The position numbers were made by a program, and so were the translations under genes. DNA of 5,716 nucleotides from Actinomycetes bacterium. GTDB taxonomy: Bacteria > Actinomycetota > Acidimicrobiia > Acidimicrobiales > Acidimicrobiaceae. Below, piece by piece: positions 1 through 5,716 of the stretch. The stretch lies in contig JAJYGZ010000315.1 in NCBI GenBank assembly GCA_021790495.1, forward strand, positions 1 through 5,716, in the 5' to 3' direction. The notes beneath the pieces are model-generated. The model was not told the DNA's origin. It ran no database searches and saw only the letters and a program-made list of their open reading frames with translations. Position 1 is the first letter of the stretch; each line of letters opens with the position of its first letter.

Positions 1-61
1 GAACTCCAGTCCGTTGAGGACTTACAACTTCCCGAGACGCGATGGCTAGGGGAAATCACAT

Positions 62-112
62 GCCGATACCGTTTCGAGGTTCGAGGTTCGAATTTCGAGG
101 CACGACATCGGC
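62..112 (-). repeat. 10-bp inverted repeat enclosing the heptamers, possible transcript-end hairpin
   Basis: The arms are at 62-71 and 103-112 with a 31-nt loop. In minus-strand RNA the arms GCCGAUGUCG and CGGUAUCGGC form ten consecutive pairs, two of them G-U wobbles. In plus-strand RNA the same two positions would be A-C mismatches, so the structure suits the strand on which the neighbouring genes are transcribed. Within the loop, TTCGA and TCGAA can form an additional short hairpin. There is no U-tract after the stem, so it is not a classical intrinsic terminator; it could stabilise the 3' end or be fortuitous. Confidence 0.45.
73..100. repeat. Four tandem heptamers, TTCGAGG type
   Basis: Four units of exactly 7 bp follow each other: TTCGAGG (73-79), TTCGAGG (80-86), TTCGAAT (87-93) and TTCGAGG (94-100). 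Three are identical and the third differs in its last two bases. The array lies in non-coding DNA 37 bp downstream of the stop codon of the secreted-protein gene and exactly within the loop of the surrounding inverted repeat. Confidence 0.85.
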
Positions 113-136
113 TCGCCAAGATGCCAAAGCCCAAGA

Positions 137-847
137 TCAGCCAAGGACTCTGATGATCGCGGCGATCTGAGCACGGGCATCGATGAGGTCGCTCCGTGCT
201 ACCCCCAGGGAGTGCCAATCGCTTTGCAGTACCGCATGTGTCGCGCTTGGATCAGCATTGAACGTCCCGGGCGTCACCGCGAGAGCTTGGCCTGGAATAG
301 TGCCGATCGCCGTCGTCGCAGCGCCGATGTCGCTGACATAGCGTTGATAGTCTGCCACAGCGGCCTGGGGCGCCCCGGACTGGTCTATCAAGGTCTGCAG
401 GGGCGCCTCGAGTGAGGTTAAATCTGCGACGATACGAGTTTCTGAATCCCCCGCCAGAACCAGATCCACCTGGGGCCTTACCACCGCATAGATGCGATAT
501 GTCGCATATACCTCGTGGAGATCAGATCGCACCGCGGCGACGGTGGTCTCTGCGGCCACCTTCGCGCTCAGAGCCTCCAATCCGGCGATGTCGCCAGATG
601 AAGTATTTCCTATGATCGCATCGAGCCCCGAGCGATCGCTGGAGGTGATAGCTGTCGAATCGGCAACTCTATTTGACAGAAGGTTCAAAGTCGCGACGCG
701 AACATTGATTTGGCCCTGGGTATAGGCAATAGCGCCATCGAGGGTGTCGGGCAAGGTAGAGGCTCCGGCCGCTGGGATTGGTGCGAGTCCGACTATCGCG
801 CCGCCGGCTAGGCCCAGCAGTGAATATGTGATCCAAGGCTTTCTCAT
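137..847 (-). CDS. Secreted helical protein of unknown function
   Basis: The 236-residue product begins MRKPWITYSLLGLAGGAIVG, a Sec-type signal peptide with a probable signal peptidase I site after Ala29 (AGA|ST). The mature part is rich in Ala, Asp, Leu and Ser and nearly free of aromatic residues and cysteine; its heptad-like spacing of hydrophobics suggests an alpha-helical bundle or coiled coil. Landmarks are YATYRIYAVVRPQVDLVLAG (114-133) and TPGTFNADPSATHAVLQSDW (192-211), followed by a last helix LGVARSDLIDARAQIAAII. From memory these resemble segments in uncharacterised exported actinobacterial proteins, but I cannot name a family. No enzyme motif or cell-wall-binding repeat is visible. 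The frame is open up to 1126, but the upstream part is antisense-free shadow coding of the lipoprotein gene; the GGAGG site and signal peptide fix the start at 847. It ends in TGA, followed by repeats at 62-112. Confidence 0.8.
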   Translation of the reverse strand: MRKPWITYSLLGLAGGAIVGLAPIPAAGASTLPDTLDGAIAYTQGQINVRVATLNLLSNRVADSTAITSSDRSGLDAIIGNTSSGDIAGLEALSAKVAAETTVAAVRSDLHEVYATYRIYAVVRPQVDLVLAGDSETRIVADLTSLEAPLQTLIDQSGAPQAAVADYQRYVSDIGAATTAIGTIPGQALAVTPGTFNADPSATHAVLQSDWHSLGVARSDLIDARAQIAAIIRVLG

Positions 848-1182
848 TGAGATCCTCCAGCGCTCGACATGTCCGAGGATCCCTGCCCATAGCTGGCCGC
901 CAGGCCGGATAACTGCGCGTCGATCGACGCCAGCGCGGCCGAATTCGGTCCGAGCGCGGAACTCGCACTGCTCTGCGCGGCGGTGGTGGCCGCCGAGGTC
1001 GTGGCCGCGGGGGCCACCGAGGTCGTGGAGGACACCGCCGCAGACGGAGGCGCGAAAAGTGTTGTCGTCGGGGTCGAGCTCCCCCCTGACCCCGACATCG
1101 GCGCTATGGAGTTCGCGGAGCCGCACCCCCCAAGGCCGATGGCGGCAACCACCGCAAGAAGAATGGGCGACTTAGACCTCAT
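844..1182 (-). CDS. Small Ser/Thr/Ala-rich lipoprotein, function unknown
   Basis: This encodes a predicted 112-residue exported lipoprotein. The N-terminus MRSKSPILLAVVAAIGLGGC is a classic lipoprotein signal: basic start, hydrophobic core and lipobox Leu17-Gly-Gly-Cys20, so Cys20 should be lipidated and anchor the protein outside the membrane. Residues 21-78 are low-complexity Gly/Ser/Thr/Ala/Pro, resembling a flexible wall-spanning linker. Residues 79-98 (GPNSAALASIDAQLSGLAAS) could form a short amphipathic helix before a Ser/Gly-rich tail. I chose the ATG at 1182 over an in-frame TTG seven codons upstream because AGGG lies 8 nt before it and it gives a normal signal peptide. The TGA stop overlaps the next gene's start as ATGA. 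I recognise no family or catalytic motif. Its neighbour and shared export suggest joint action at the cell surface, which is inference. Confidence 0.8.
   Translation of the reverse strand: MRSKSPILLAVVAAIGLGGCGSANSIAPMSGSGGSSTPTTTLFAPPSAAVSSTTSVAPAATTSAATTAAQSSASSALGPNSAALASIDAQLSGLAASYGQGSSDMSSAGGSQ
853..858 (-). promoter_or_regulatory. Ribosome binding site of the secreted-protein gene, inside the lipoprotein gene
   Basis: GGAGGA on the minus strand ends 5 nt before the ATG at 847-845. It is the strongest Shine-Dalgarno match seen among the genes here. It fixes the start of the downstream gene within a frame that stays open much further upstream, and together with the ATGA overlap it points to translational coupling. 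Confidence 0.75.
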
Positions 1183-1423
1183 TTCAGGTTCCCTTTCAAT
1201 CAAGCGCCGAACCAGACGTTCGCCGTGATAAAAAGGTTGCCAAACGACTGTGATGAGGATCTTTGCGAGAGATTAGGGAAATGTTAGCTATAGGAACCGC
1301 TTCTACCCGGCTCGATCGAATCGATTCGACGAATTTGAATCATCTCAGCTTGGGTGCATCGATACGCATCCTTAGCCACGCGAGAGCGAAATAAAGTTGC
1401 CGTCCACTTGGCGCTCGGTAGCG
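1183..1423. other. Intergenic region between ftsX and the lipoprotein gene, probably holding a promoter
   Basis: These 241 bp contain no credible gene; the open frame across 1284-1679 on the minus strand is a shadow of ftsX. The gap is far larger than the 59-73 bp spacings upstream, which suggests a new transcription unit starts here. The best -10-like hexamer on the minus strand is TAACAT at 1281-1286, without a matching -35, so a promoter cannot be placed with confidence. A TTGGCA at 1238-1243 resembles a -35 box but has no -10 partner at the right distance. After the ftsX stop there are only weak inverted repeats (GAGCG and CGCTC, about 24 nt apart) and no convincing intrinsic terminator. 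Confidence 0.5.
1316..1329. promoter_or_regulatory. 14-bp perfect palindrome, possible operator
   Basis: TCGAATCGATTCGA reads identically on both strands. It lies in the gap upstream of the lipoprotein gene, about 134 bp from that start codon. It sits in a cluster of four TCGA tetramers beginning at 1312, 1316, 1321 and 1326. A dimeric regulator could bind here, but a palindrome of this length is expected about 0.35 times by chance in a window of this size, so the operator call rests mainly on its intergenic position. Confidence 0.3.
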
Positions 1424-2311
1424 TCAAACGTCGAGATAACGCCGTACGGCCAAAAGCGAACCGGCCGCTCCGACCAGTGTCCCGATAGAAATCACGAATA
1501 TCTCGGTCATTGCCAAGTCGTGCCCGGTCAAGACGAATGAAGAAAGCAGTTGAACCCGAAAGTGGTGTATCACATACCCAAAGAGGGAGCGAACTCCAGC
1601 GACTGCGACAGCAGCCACCAAGGCTCCGGCTAGCCCTTGAAGAAGCCCTTCGAGCATGAACGGAATTCGTATGAACCAATTAGTGGCACCTACCAGCTTC
1701 ATCACGGCAACCTCGCGGCGACGCGAGAATATCGCAACACGGATGACATTCAAGATGAGAACAGAGGCTGATAGCAACAGGATCGTGGCCAAGCCAAGGA
1801 TCACTAGTTGAGCAATGGAAGAGATCTTGAGCATGGTGTCTATCGCTGCGCGGTTGTATTCGACGTCTCGGACCCCAACTTGTTGGTTGAAGATCTGTCC
1901 AATCGCGGCCGCCTCGGCGGGGTCCTTCAAGGCGACGCGAAACGAGGGAGGAATTTGAGATTGATTTACCGAGGAGAGCAAGTCAGGCTGATTGGCCATG
2001 AGCCGCTTGAATTCGGTGTAGGAACTCGCCTGGTTGACATAGAAATAGCTCTTAACCGCTGATGTCGCCTTCAGCTGGTCCCCAATCGCACTGGTCTGTG
2101 CGGCGGTGGCATTTGGCTGGAGGAAAATCAGCAATTGCGTTCCTCCCTGCCATTGGCTCGTTGCGACCGAAACACCTTGCTTGAGGAGCAGCGATGATCC
2201 GACCAAGGCGAGAGACACCGCGATCGTCAAAACCGCCGCAAGACTCATCAAACGATTGCGCCAAAGGTTGGTCGCAGTCTCCTTCAATACATAGTCCACC
2301 GAAAAAGCCAA
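1424..2311 (-). CDS. ftsX: Cell division protein FtsX
   Basis: FtsX is the polytopic membrane subunit of the FtsEX complex; its outward-facing loop recruits or activates cell-wall hydrolases during septation. The 295-residue protein has the standard layout: a short cytoplasmic N-terminus, transmembrane segment 1 (about 21-43), a large extracellular domain (about 45-165), transmembrane segment 2 (about 168-193), a cytoplasmic coupling loop RRREVAVMKLVGATNWFIRIPF (197-218), segment 3 (about 223-243) and segment 4 (about 268-290) ending in RRYLDV. The coupling-loop motif is strongly conserved in FtsX. The start is TTG at 2311: the frame has a TAG seven codons upstream and no ATG or GTG between. 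AAAGG lies about 10 nt upstream of this TTG. Translation ends at TGA and a 241-bp gap follows. In many actinobacteria a hydrolase gene or smpB comes next; neither is visible here. Confidence 0.95.
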   Translation of the reverse strand: MAFSVDYVLKETATNLWRNRLMSLAAVLTIAVSLALVGSSLLLKQGVSVATSQWQGGTQLLIFLQPNATAAQTSAIGDQLKATSAVKSYFYVNQASSYTEFKRLMANQPDLLSSVNQSQIPPSFRVALKDPAEAAAIGQIFNQQVGVRDVEYNRAAIDTMLKISSIAQLVILGLATILLLSASVLILNVIRVAIFSRRREVAVMKLVGATNWFIRIPFMLEGLLQGLAGALVAAVAVAGVRSLFGYVIHHFRVQLLSSFVLTGHDLAMTEIFVISIGTLVGAAGSLLAVRRYLDV

Positions 2312-2370
2312 TTTCTCACAACCTTTCTAGTCTGAGTGGCCAGCGCTCGCAGTAACCTTCGAGGGGGTGT

Positions 2371-3054
2371 TCAGCCGATGCCGTAAACTCCGCGAACTTG
2401 ATCACGCGTGATCATGCCTTTGTCAAGCTCGATCACGCGTCGTCGCATCGAGTCGACGATCCCAACGTCGTGAGTGGCCATCAATACCGTGGTGCCGGTC
2501 CGGTTGATACGCTCAAGCAGCCGCATCACTCCCCAAGAAGTATCAGGGTCCAGATTTCCCGTAGGCTCATCGGCGAGGAGTATCAGCGGCTTGTTGATGA
2601 AAGCGCGGGCGATGGCGACGCGCTGCTGTTCGCCTCCAGAGAGTTCATTTGGCAAGCGATCGGCCTTATCAGCCAATCCCACCAGGTCTAGCATCTGGGG
2701 CACTTGGGTGGCGACCACCTTCTTGGGCTTGCCGGTCACTTCCAGAGCGAACGACACGTTTTCATGAACGGTCTTGTTTGGCAGAAGCCGGAAGTCTTGA
2801 AAGATGGCTCCGATGTTGCGGCGAAAGAAAGGAACTTTCCAGTCGGGCATCGCCCCGAGGTCCTTGCCAGCCACAAAAACATGGCCCTGGTCGGGCCGTT
2901 CCTCTCTCAGCATCAAACGCAAAAGAGTCGACTTCCCCGAGCCGGAAGGACCCACCAGAAATACGAACTCCCCACGCTGCACGAGCATGGAACAATCCCG
3001 CAAGGCATACTGCCCTGGCTTATAAGACTTGGTAACCTGATCAACTTTTATCAT
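2371..3054 (-). CDS. ftsE: Cell division ATP-binding protein FtsE
   Basis: FtsE is the cytoplasmic ABC-type ATPase that pairs with FtsX at the divisome. ATP turnover is passed through FtsX to activate peptidoglycan hydrolases outside the membrane rather than to transport a solute. The 227-residue length is typical. All ABC motifs are intact: Walker [10 protein letters not shown] (35-43), Q-loop Gln86 in [17 protein letters not shown], signature LSGGEQQR (138-145), Walker B LILLADE with catalytic Glu163, D-loop around GNLDPD (166-171) and switch His195 in MATHD. The [12 protein letters not shown] stretch is characteristic of FtsE and separates it from LolD/MacB-type ATPases. The ATG start at 3054 is preceded by a purine-rich AGGCGGG. 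The gap to prfB is 65 bp and the gap to ftsX is 59 bp, consistent with an operon. Confidence 0.96.
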   Translation of the reverse strand: MIKVDQVTKSYKPGQYALRDCSMLVQRGEFVFLVGPSGSGKSTLLRLMLREERPDQGHVFVAGKDLGAMPDWKVPFFRRNIGAIFQDFRLLPNKTVHENVSFALEVTGKPKKVVATQVPQMLDLVGLADKADRLPNELSGGEQQRVAIARAFINKPLILLADEPTGNLDPDTSWGVMRLLERINRTGTTVLMATHDVGIVDSMRRRVIELDKGMITRDQVRGVYGIG

Positions 3055-3119
3055 TCAACCCGCCTAATTAATTGCCATAGGACGAAACTCGAAGCAACGA
3101 GATGCGAACGCGGCCATAG

Positions 3120-4223
3120 CTACTCTGACCGACCCTTGTTCCATCGCAGATACGCCTCCATGAAATTCGAGATCCCGCCATTGAGCACTGCGTCCACGTT
3201 ACCGGTCTCCACCGAAGTACGCAGATCCTTGACCTGCTGGTATGGCGCCAACACGTAGCTGCGTATCTGGTTTCCCCAGCCCATCTCGGTCGTCGAACCA
3301 GCGAGAACTTCTCGCTGTTGGCGCTGTTGCTCTTTTTCCAAATCGAGCAACTTGGCAGCCAAAATTTGTAGTGCCTTGGCTTTGTTTTGGTGCTGCGAGC
3401 GCTCGTTCTGGCAAGAGACCACGGTCGAGGTCGGTATGTGGGTTATCCGAACCGCAGAATCTGTCACATTGACGTGCTGTCCTCCGGCACCCGAAGAACG
3501 AAATGTGTCGATGCGAAGATCCTTTTCGTCAATATTGACCTCGGTGGCTGCAGGAGTTAGGGGAAAGACCTGAACCAGCGCGAAGGAAGTCTCGCGCGAG
3601 TGCTTCGAGTTGAATGGGGACATTCGAACCAGGCGATGGACGCCCCGCTCCCCTTGGAGAAGACCGTAGGCGAAACGACCCTTGATCACCACGGTAGCTG
3701 AGAGTATTCCGGCCTCTTGCCCTGGCGAGATATCATCGAGCTCCACTTCCATCCCGCTCGACTCTGCCCACCGCTGGTACATTCGAAGGATCATCTCCGC
3801 CCAATCCTGGGCGTCGGTACCGCCAGCACGAGGCTTTATCTCAAGTATCGCATCGCTTTCGTCGTCCTCGCCCGAGAATAGCGAGCGCAACTCAAGATCA
3901 TCGAGGCGCTTGGTCATTCCGGCCATGCCATCGCGATACTCACTCTGCAAATTTTCGTCAGGATCCTCCCAGAGGAGCTCTTCCAAGGTGCGAAGATCCT
4001 CCAGAAGCGCCTCAAGCGCCTCAATTACCCGCTTGTCCTCTAAAAGCTTGTTGTACTCCGAACTGATGGAGCGTCCGCGCTCGGCGTCACTCCAAAGATC
4101 GGCAGAGGATACCTCGGGCTCAAGCTCTTCCAGCCGCTGGAGCGACTTGTCGAGCTTAAGGTAGCCCTTGGCCTCTTCAACCCTTTTGGCAAGGGTCTCA
4201 AGTTCGTCTGAGTAAGATCGCAA
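3120..4223 (-). CDS. prfB: Peptide chain release factor 2 (RF2)
   Basis: RF2 reads UGA and UAA stop codons in the ribosomal A site and triggers hydrolysis of peptidyl-tRNA. The 367-residue product has the usual family length. An N-terminal coiled-coil domain (about 1-110) is followed by the PCRF core (FSGEDDESDAILEIKPRAGG), the stop-codon recognition tripeptide Ser202-Pro203-Phe204 that distinguishes RF2 from RF1 (PxT), and the catalytic Gly247-Gly248-Gln249 in SGAGGQHVN. The conserved tail GWGNQIRSYVL and KDLRTSVETGN lies at 315-342. The start is TTG at 4223; an in-frame TAA lies two codons upstream, so no longer version is possible, and the N-terminal length matches E. coli RF2 (KGYL at 19-22 here, RGYL at 22-25 there). 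The ribosome site is weak (GGATGG about 10 nt upstream). Unlike many prfB genes, there is no internal UGA frameshift: the frame runs CTT AAG at codons 22-23. It lies between secA and ftsE and is probably part of the same transcript. Confidence 0.97.
   Translation of the reverse strand: MRSYSDELETLAKRVEEAKGYLKLDKSLQRLEELEPEVSSADLWSDAERGRSISSEYNKLLEDKRVIEALEALLEDLRTLEELLWEDPDENLQSEYRDGMAGMTKRLDDLELRSLFSGEDDESDAILEIKPRAGGTDAQDWAEMILRMYQRWAESSGMEVELDDISPGQEAGILSATVVIKGRFAYGLLQGERGVHRLVRMSPFNSKHSRETSFALVQVFPLTPAATEVNIDEKDLRIDTFRSSGAGGQHVNVTDSAVRITHIPTSTVVSCQNERSQHQNKAKALQILAAKLLDLEKEQQRQQREVLAGSTTEMGWGNQIRSYVLAPYQQVKDLRTSVETGNVDAVLNGGISNFMEAYLRWNKGRSE
4155..4166 (-). other. Site equivalent to the prfB programmed frameshift, here inactive
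   Basis: In E. coli and many bacteria prfB carries a Shine-Dalgarno-like AGGGGG, then a CUU codon and an in-frame UGA, forcing a +1 shift that RF2 itself controls. Here the same place in the protein (KGYL, codons 19-22) reads AAG GGC TAC CTT and then AAG. The CTT codon and a partial AGGG remain, but a lysine codon sits where UGA would be and no extra base is present. RF2 synthesis should therefore not be autoregulated by this mechanism. The base pattern is seen directly; the regulatory consequence is inferred. Confidence 0.75.
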
Positions 4224-4296
4224 CTCTTAAGAACCATCCGGGTAGACAATGAAACGCGGTGTCAGTCCGTAACTGGAATGAACGACCCAGTACAAA

Positions 4297-5716
4297 CTAG
4301 TCGCTTGAGGCTCCGTGGCAGTGCTTGAACTTCTTCCCGCTACCGCACCAACACTTGTCGTTTCGCCCCAGCTTGCGAGGTTCGCTCATCACGTCGGCCT
4401 CTCCAGCCACGCTGAAAGCTGCCAGGCCGCTACTGGACTGAGCCGCGTCAGCGCTGAGTTCCTCGACATCACTTTGGGCACTCTGGTAAAAGGCTTGCTG
4501 CAGATCGGTGCCGGGCACCAATATTGGCGATTGCTCCATGACCTCGACCCTCATCACAAAACGAAGGTAATCGGCGTCAATTTGGTCGATCAACTTACCA
4601 AACATGACGAATCCTTCGCGCTGCCACGCCACGAGTGGATCCTGTTGGCCCATTGCTCGAAGATTGATCCCTTCGCGGAGATAGTCCATCTCGGCCAAGT
4701 GCTCGCGCCATTTGGTGTCGATCACACTCAGCATCACTTCGCGTTCCACCGCCCGCAGGGTCTCCGCCCCGCCTGGCATCGTCTCTTCGCGCGACTGGTA
4801 GTAGGTCGTAGCCTCGGCAAAGACGCTCTCAAAGATCTGATCCTTGGAGATGGCTTCGGCGAGGTCGCCGGGGGTAAATTGCGTCGGATAGACCTGATTG
4901 AGCTCGACGACCAAGCGATCCAGGTCGAAGCTTTCGATGAAATCGCCAGGGCAGGTCTCCTCGACGATCCTCTCCAATGTTGTTTCAATAACCTCGAGGG
5001 TGCGATCCGCAAGATCTTCGCCAGCTAGAACGCTGCGGCGAAGCTCATAGATCACCTTGCGCTGCTCGTTCAAGACCTCGTCGTATTTGAGGACCTCTTT
5101 GCGAATTTCCGCGTTCTTGCCCTCCACTGTGGTTTGGGCTTTTTCGATTGCCCGCGACACCATTCGATTCTCGATCGGCATATCGTCAGGAAAGGTCCGT
5201 TCCAATATTGACGAGACCGCGCCGGTGGCGAACAAGCGCATTAGGTCGTCCTCGAGGGAGAGAAAGAATCGGCTCTCTCCCGGGTCGCCTTGGCGTCCCG
5301 ACCGTCCGCGAAGCTGGTTGTCAATGCGCCGCGATTCATGGCGCTCGGAACCCAAGACGTAAAGTCCGCCGAGTTCTCGTACCATATCGGCCTCTAGCGC
5401 GCATTGCTCCTTGAACTTGACCAGAAGATCTGCTCGCGCAGCTTCGTAGCCGTCGTCTCCGACGGACATCCCTTGCGCCGCGAGCTCCGAGTCCGCCAGA
5501 GCATCCGGATTACCGCCAAGCAGTATGTCCACACCCCGGCCAGCCATGTTGGTTGCCACCGTCACCGCCTTGAGGCGCCCGGCCTGGGCCACCACAGCCG
5601 CTTCGCGTTGATGCTGTTTCGCATTGAGAACCTGATGCGCAATACCTTTGCGGTCCAGGTATCCACTTAGTAGCTCAGACTTTGCCACCGACGCCGTACC
5701 CACCAGCACCGGCTGG
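4297..5716 (-). CDS. secA: Protein translocase subunit SecA, C-terminal half (5' end outside window)
   Basis: SecA is the cytosolic ATPase that drives unfolded preproteins through the SecYEG channel. The visible 472 codons are roughly the second half of a typical 850-950 residue SecA; the reading frame stays open through the right edge (QPVLVGT...). Numbering from the V/M encoded at 5709, the second nucleotide-binding domain shows TNMAGRGVDI (53-62) and the arginine-finger motif QLRGRSGRQGDPGESRF (132-148). The long scaffold helix and helical wing follow (EVLKYDEVLNEQRKVIYELR near 205-224; VIDTKWREHLAEMDYLREGI near 329-348). A linker leads to a C-terminal SEC-C zinc site, Cys453-x-Cys455-x8-Cys464-His465, which in other bacteria binds Zn and contacts SecB or ribosomes. 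The stop is TAG. Most homologues have GRGTDI where this has GRGVDI. prfB follows 73 bp downstream on the same strand. Identity is certain; it resembles the housekeeping SecA1 rather than an accessory SecA2, because the zinc tail is present. Confidence 0.97.
   Translation of the reverse strand, partial: QPVLVGTASVAKSELLSGYLDRKGIAHQVLNAKQHQREAAVVAQAGRLKAVTVATNMAGRGVDILLGGNPDALADSELAAQGMSVGDDGYEAARADLLVKFKEQCALEADMVRELGGLYVLGSERHESRRIDNQLRGRSGRQGDPGESRFFLSLEDDLMRLFATGAVSSILERTFPDDMPIENRMVSRAIEKAQTTVEGKNAEIRKEVLKYDEVLNEQRKVIYELRRSVLAGEDLADRTLEVIETTLERIVEETCPGDFIESFDLDRLVVELNQVYPTQFTPGDLAEAISKDQIFESVFAEATTYYQSREETMPGGAETLRAVEREVMLSVIDTKWREHLAEMDYLREGINLRAMGQQDPLVAWQREGFVMFGKLIDQIDADYLRFVMRVEVMEQSPILVPGTDLQQAFYQSAQSDVEELSADAAQSSSGLAAFSVAGEADVMSEPRKLGRNDKCWCGSGKKFKHCHGASSD

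Larger units (their letters stand above)
1..136. other. Gene-free left edge downstream of the secreted-protein gene
   Basis: I find no credible coding frame or RNA gene here. Besides the heptamer repeat and inverted repeat listed separately, there is a small hairpin at 8-22 (AGTCC, loop GTTGA, GGACT). There is also an imperfect repetition of CCAAGAT-like words at 115-146, which runs into the last codons and stop of the secreted-protein gene. The region probably contains the 3' end of that transcript. Confidence 0.5.

Noticed and set aside
72..100. GGTTCGAAT as the T-arm of a tRNA or the 3' end of a tmRNA
   Set aside because: The flanking bases cannot form the 5-bp T stem, and no acceptor or anticodon arm is found. 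The match is explained by the heptamer repeat.
848..1126. Upstream extension of the secreted protein to a 329-residue product
   Set aside because: This part overlaps the lipoprotein gene in another frame, has Arg/Gly-rich shadow-like composition and no signal peptide. The GGAGG site and Sec signal at 847 define the real start.
744..1175. Plus-strand frame opposite the lipoprotein gene
   Set aside because: It is rich in Arg, Pro and Ser, as expected of an antisense shadow of GC-rich coding DNA, with no recognisable domain.
1381..1423. Intrinsic terminator after ftsX
   Set aside because: Available stems are only 4-5 bp with large loops, and the T-rich stretch lies inside a loop rather than after a stable stem.
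1284..1679. 131-residue minus-strand frame reaching into the gap after ftsX
   Set aside because: Most of it overlaps ftsX in another frame, the composition is Arg/Ser-rich, and no ribosome site or family signature is seen.
4040..4249. Minus-strand frame overlapping the start of prfB (GTG at 4249), as an upstream coding part of a frameshifted prfB
   Set aside because: The RF2 N-terminus is complete in the TTG frame, and this frame encodes nothing RF2-like; no slippery site is seen.
4315..5028. 237-residue plus-strand frame opposite secA
   Set aside because: It lies entirely antisense to strongly conserved SecA coding sequence; its openness follows from SecA codon usage.

Overview
The window looks like chromosomal DNA of an actinobacterium. 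The gene order secA-prfB-ftsE-ftsX, the actinobacterial style of the SecA C-terminal half, the moderately high G+C and the alanine-rich secreted proteins all fit. I tentatively favour the class Acidimicrobiia, from the general feel of the proteins; this is inference and not proven by any single feature. Every gene I can support is on the minus strand, so transcription runs from the right edge to the left.

Right to middle (5716 to 1424) is a housekeeping block. It holds the C-terminal half of secA (preprotein translocase ATPase, cut by the window edge), prfB (peptide chain release factor 2), ftsE (ATPase of the FtsEX divisome complex) and ftsX (its membrane partner). The three gaps are 73, 65 and 59 bp with no convincing terminator, so co-transcription is plausible. 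prfB and ftsX both appear to start at TTG. prfB is one uninterrupted frame and lacks the in-frame UGA of the classical autoregulatory +1 frameshift.

Positions 1423 to 1183 are a 241-bp non-coding gap containing a 14-bp perfect palindrome. It probably separates the cell-division genes from the next transcription unit.

Positions 1182 to 137 hold a compact two-gene unit of unknown function: a small Ser/Thr/Ala-rich lipoprotein, then a secreted, probably alpha-helical protein of 236 residues. Their stop and start codons overlap as ATGA, with a strong GGAGG ribosome site inside the first gene, so they are very likely translationally coupled. This pair is the least characterised part of the window and the best candidate for something undescribed.

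Positions 136 to 1 have no recognisable gene. They hold four tandem copies of a heptamer (TTCGAGG type), enclosed by a 10-bp inverted repeat that pairs fully only in minus-strand RNA. This may be the transcript-end structure of the two-gene unit.

No CRISPR array, tRNA, rRNA, insertion sequence or phage gene was seen. No complete new system is demonstrable; the exported protein pair and its flanking repeats are the leads.
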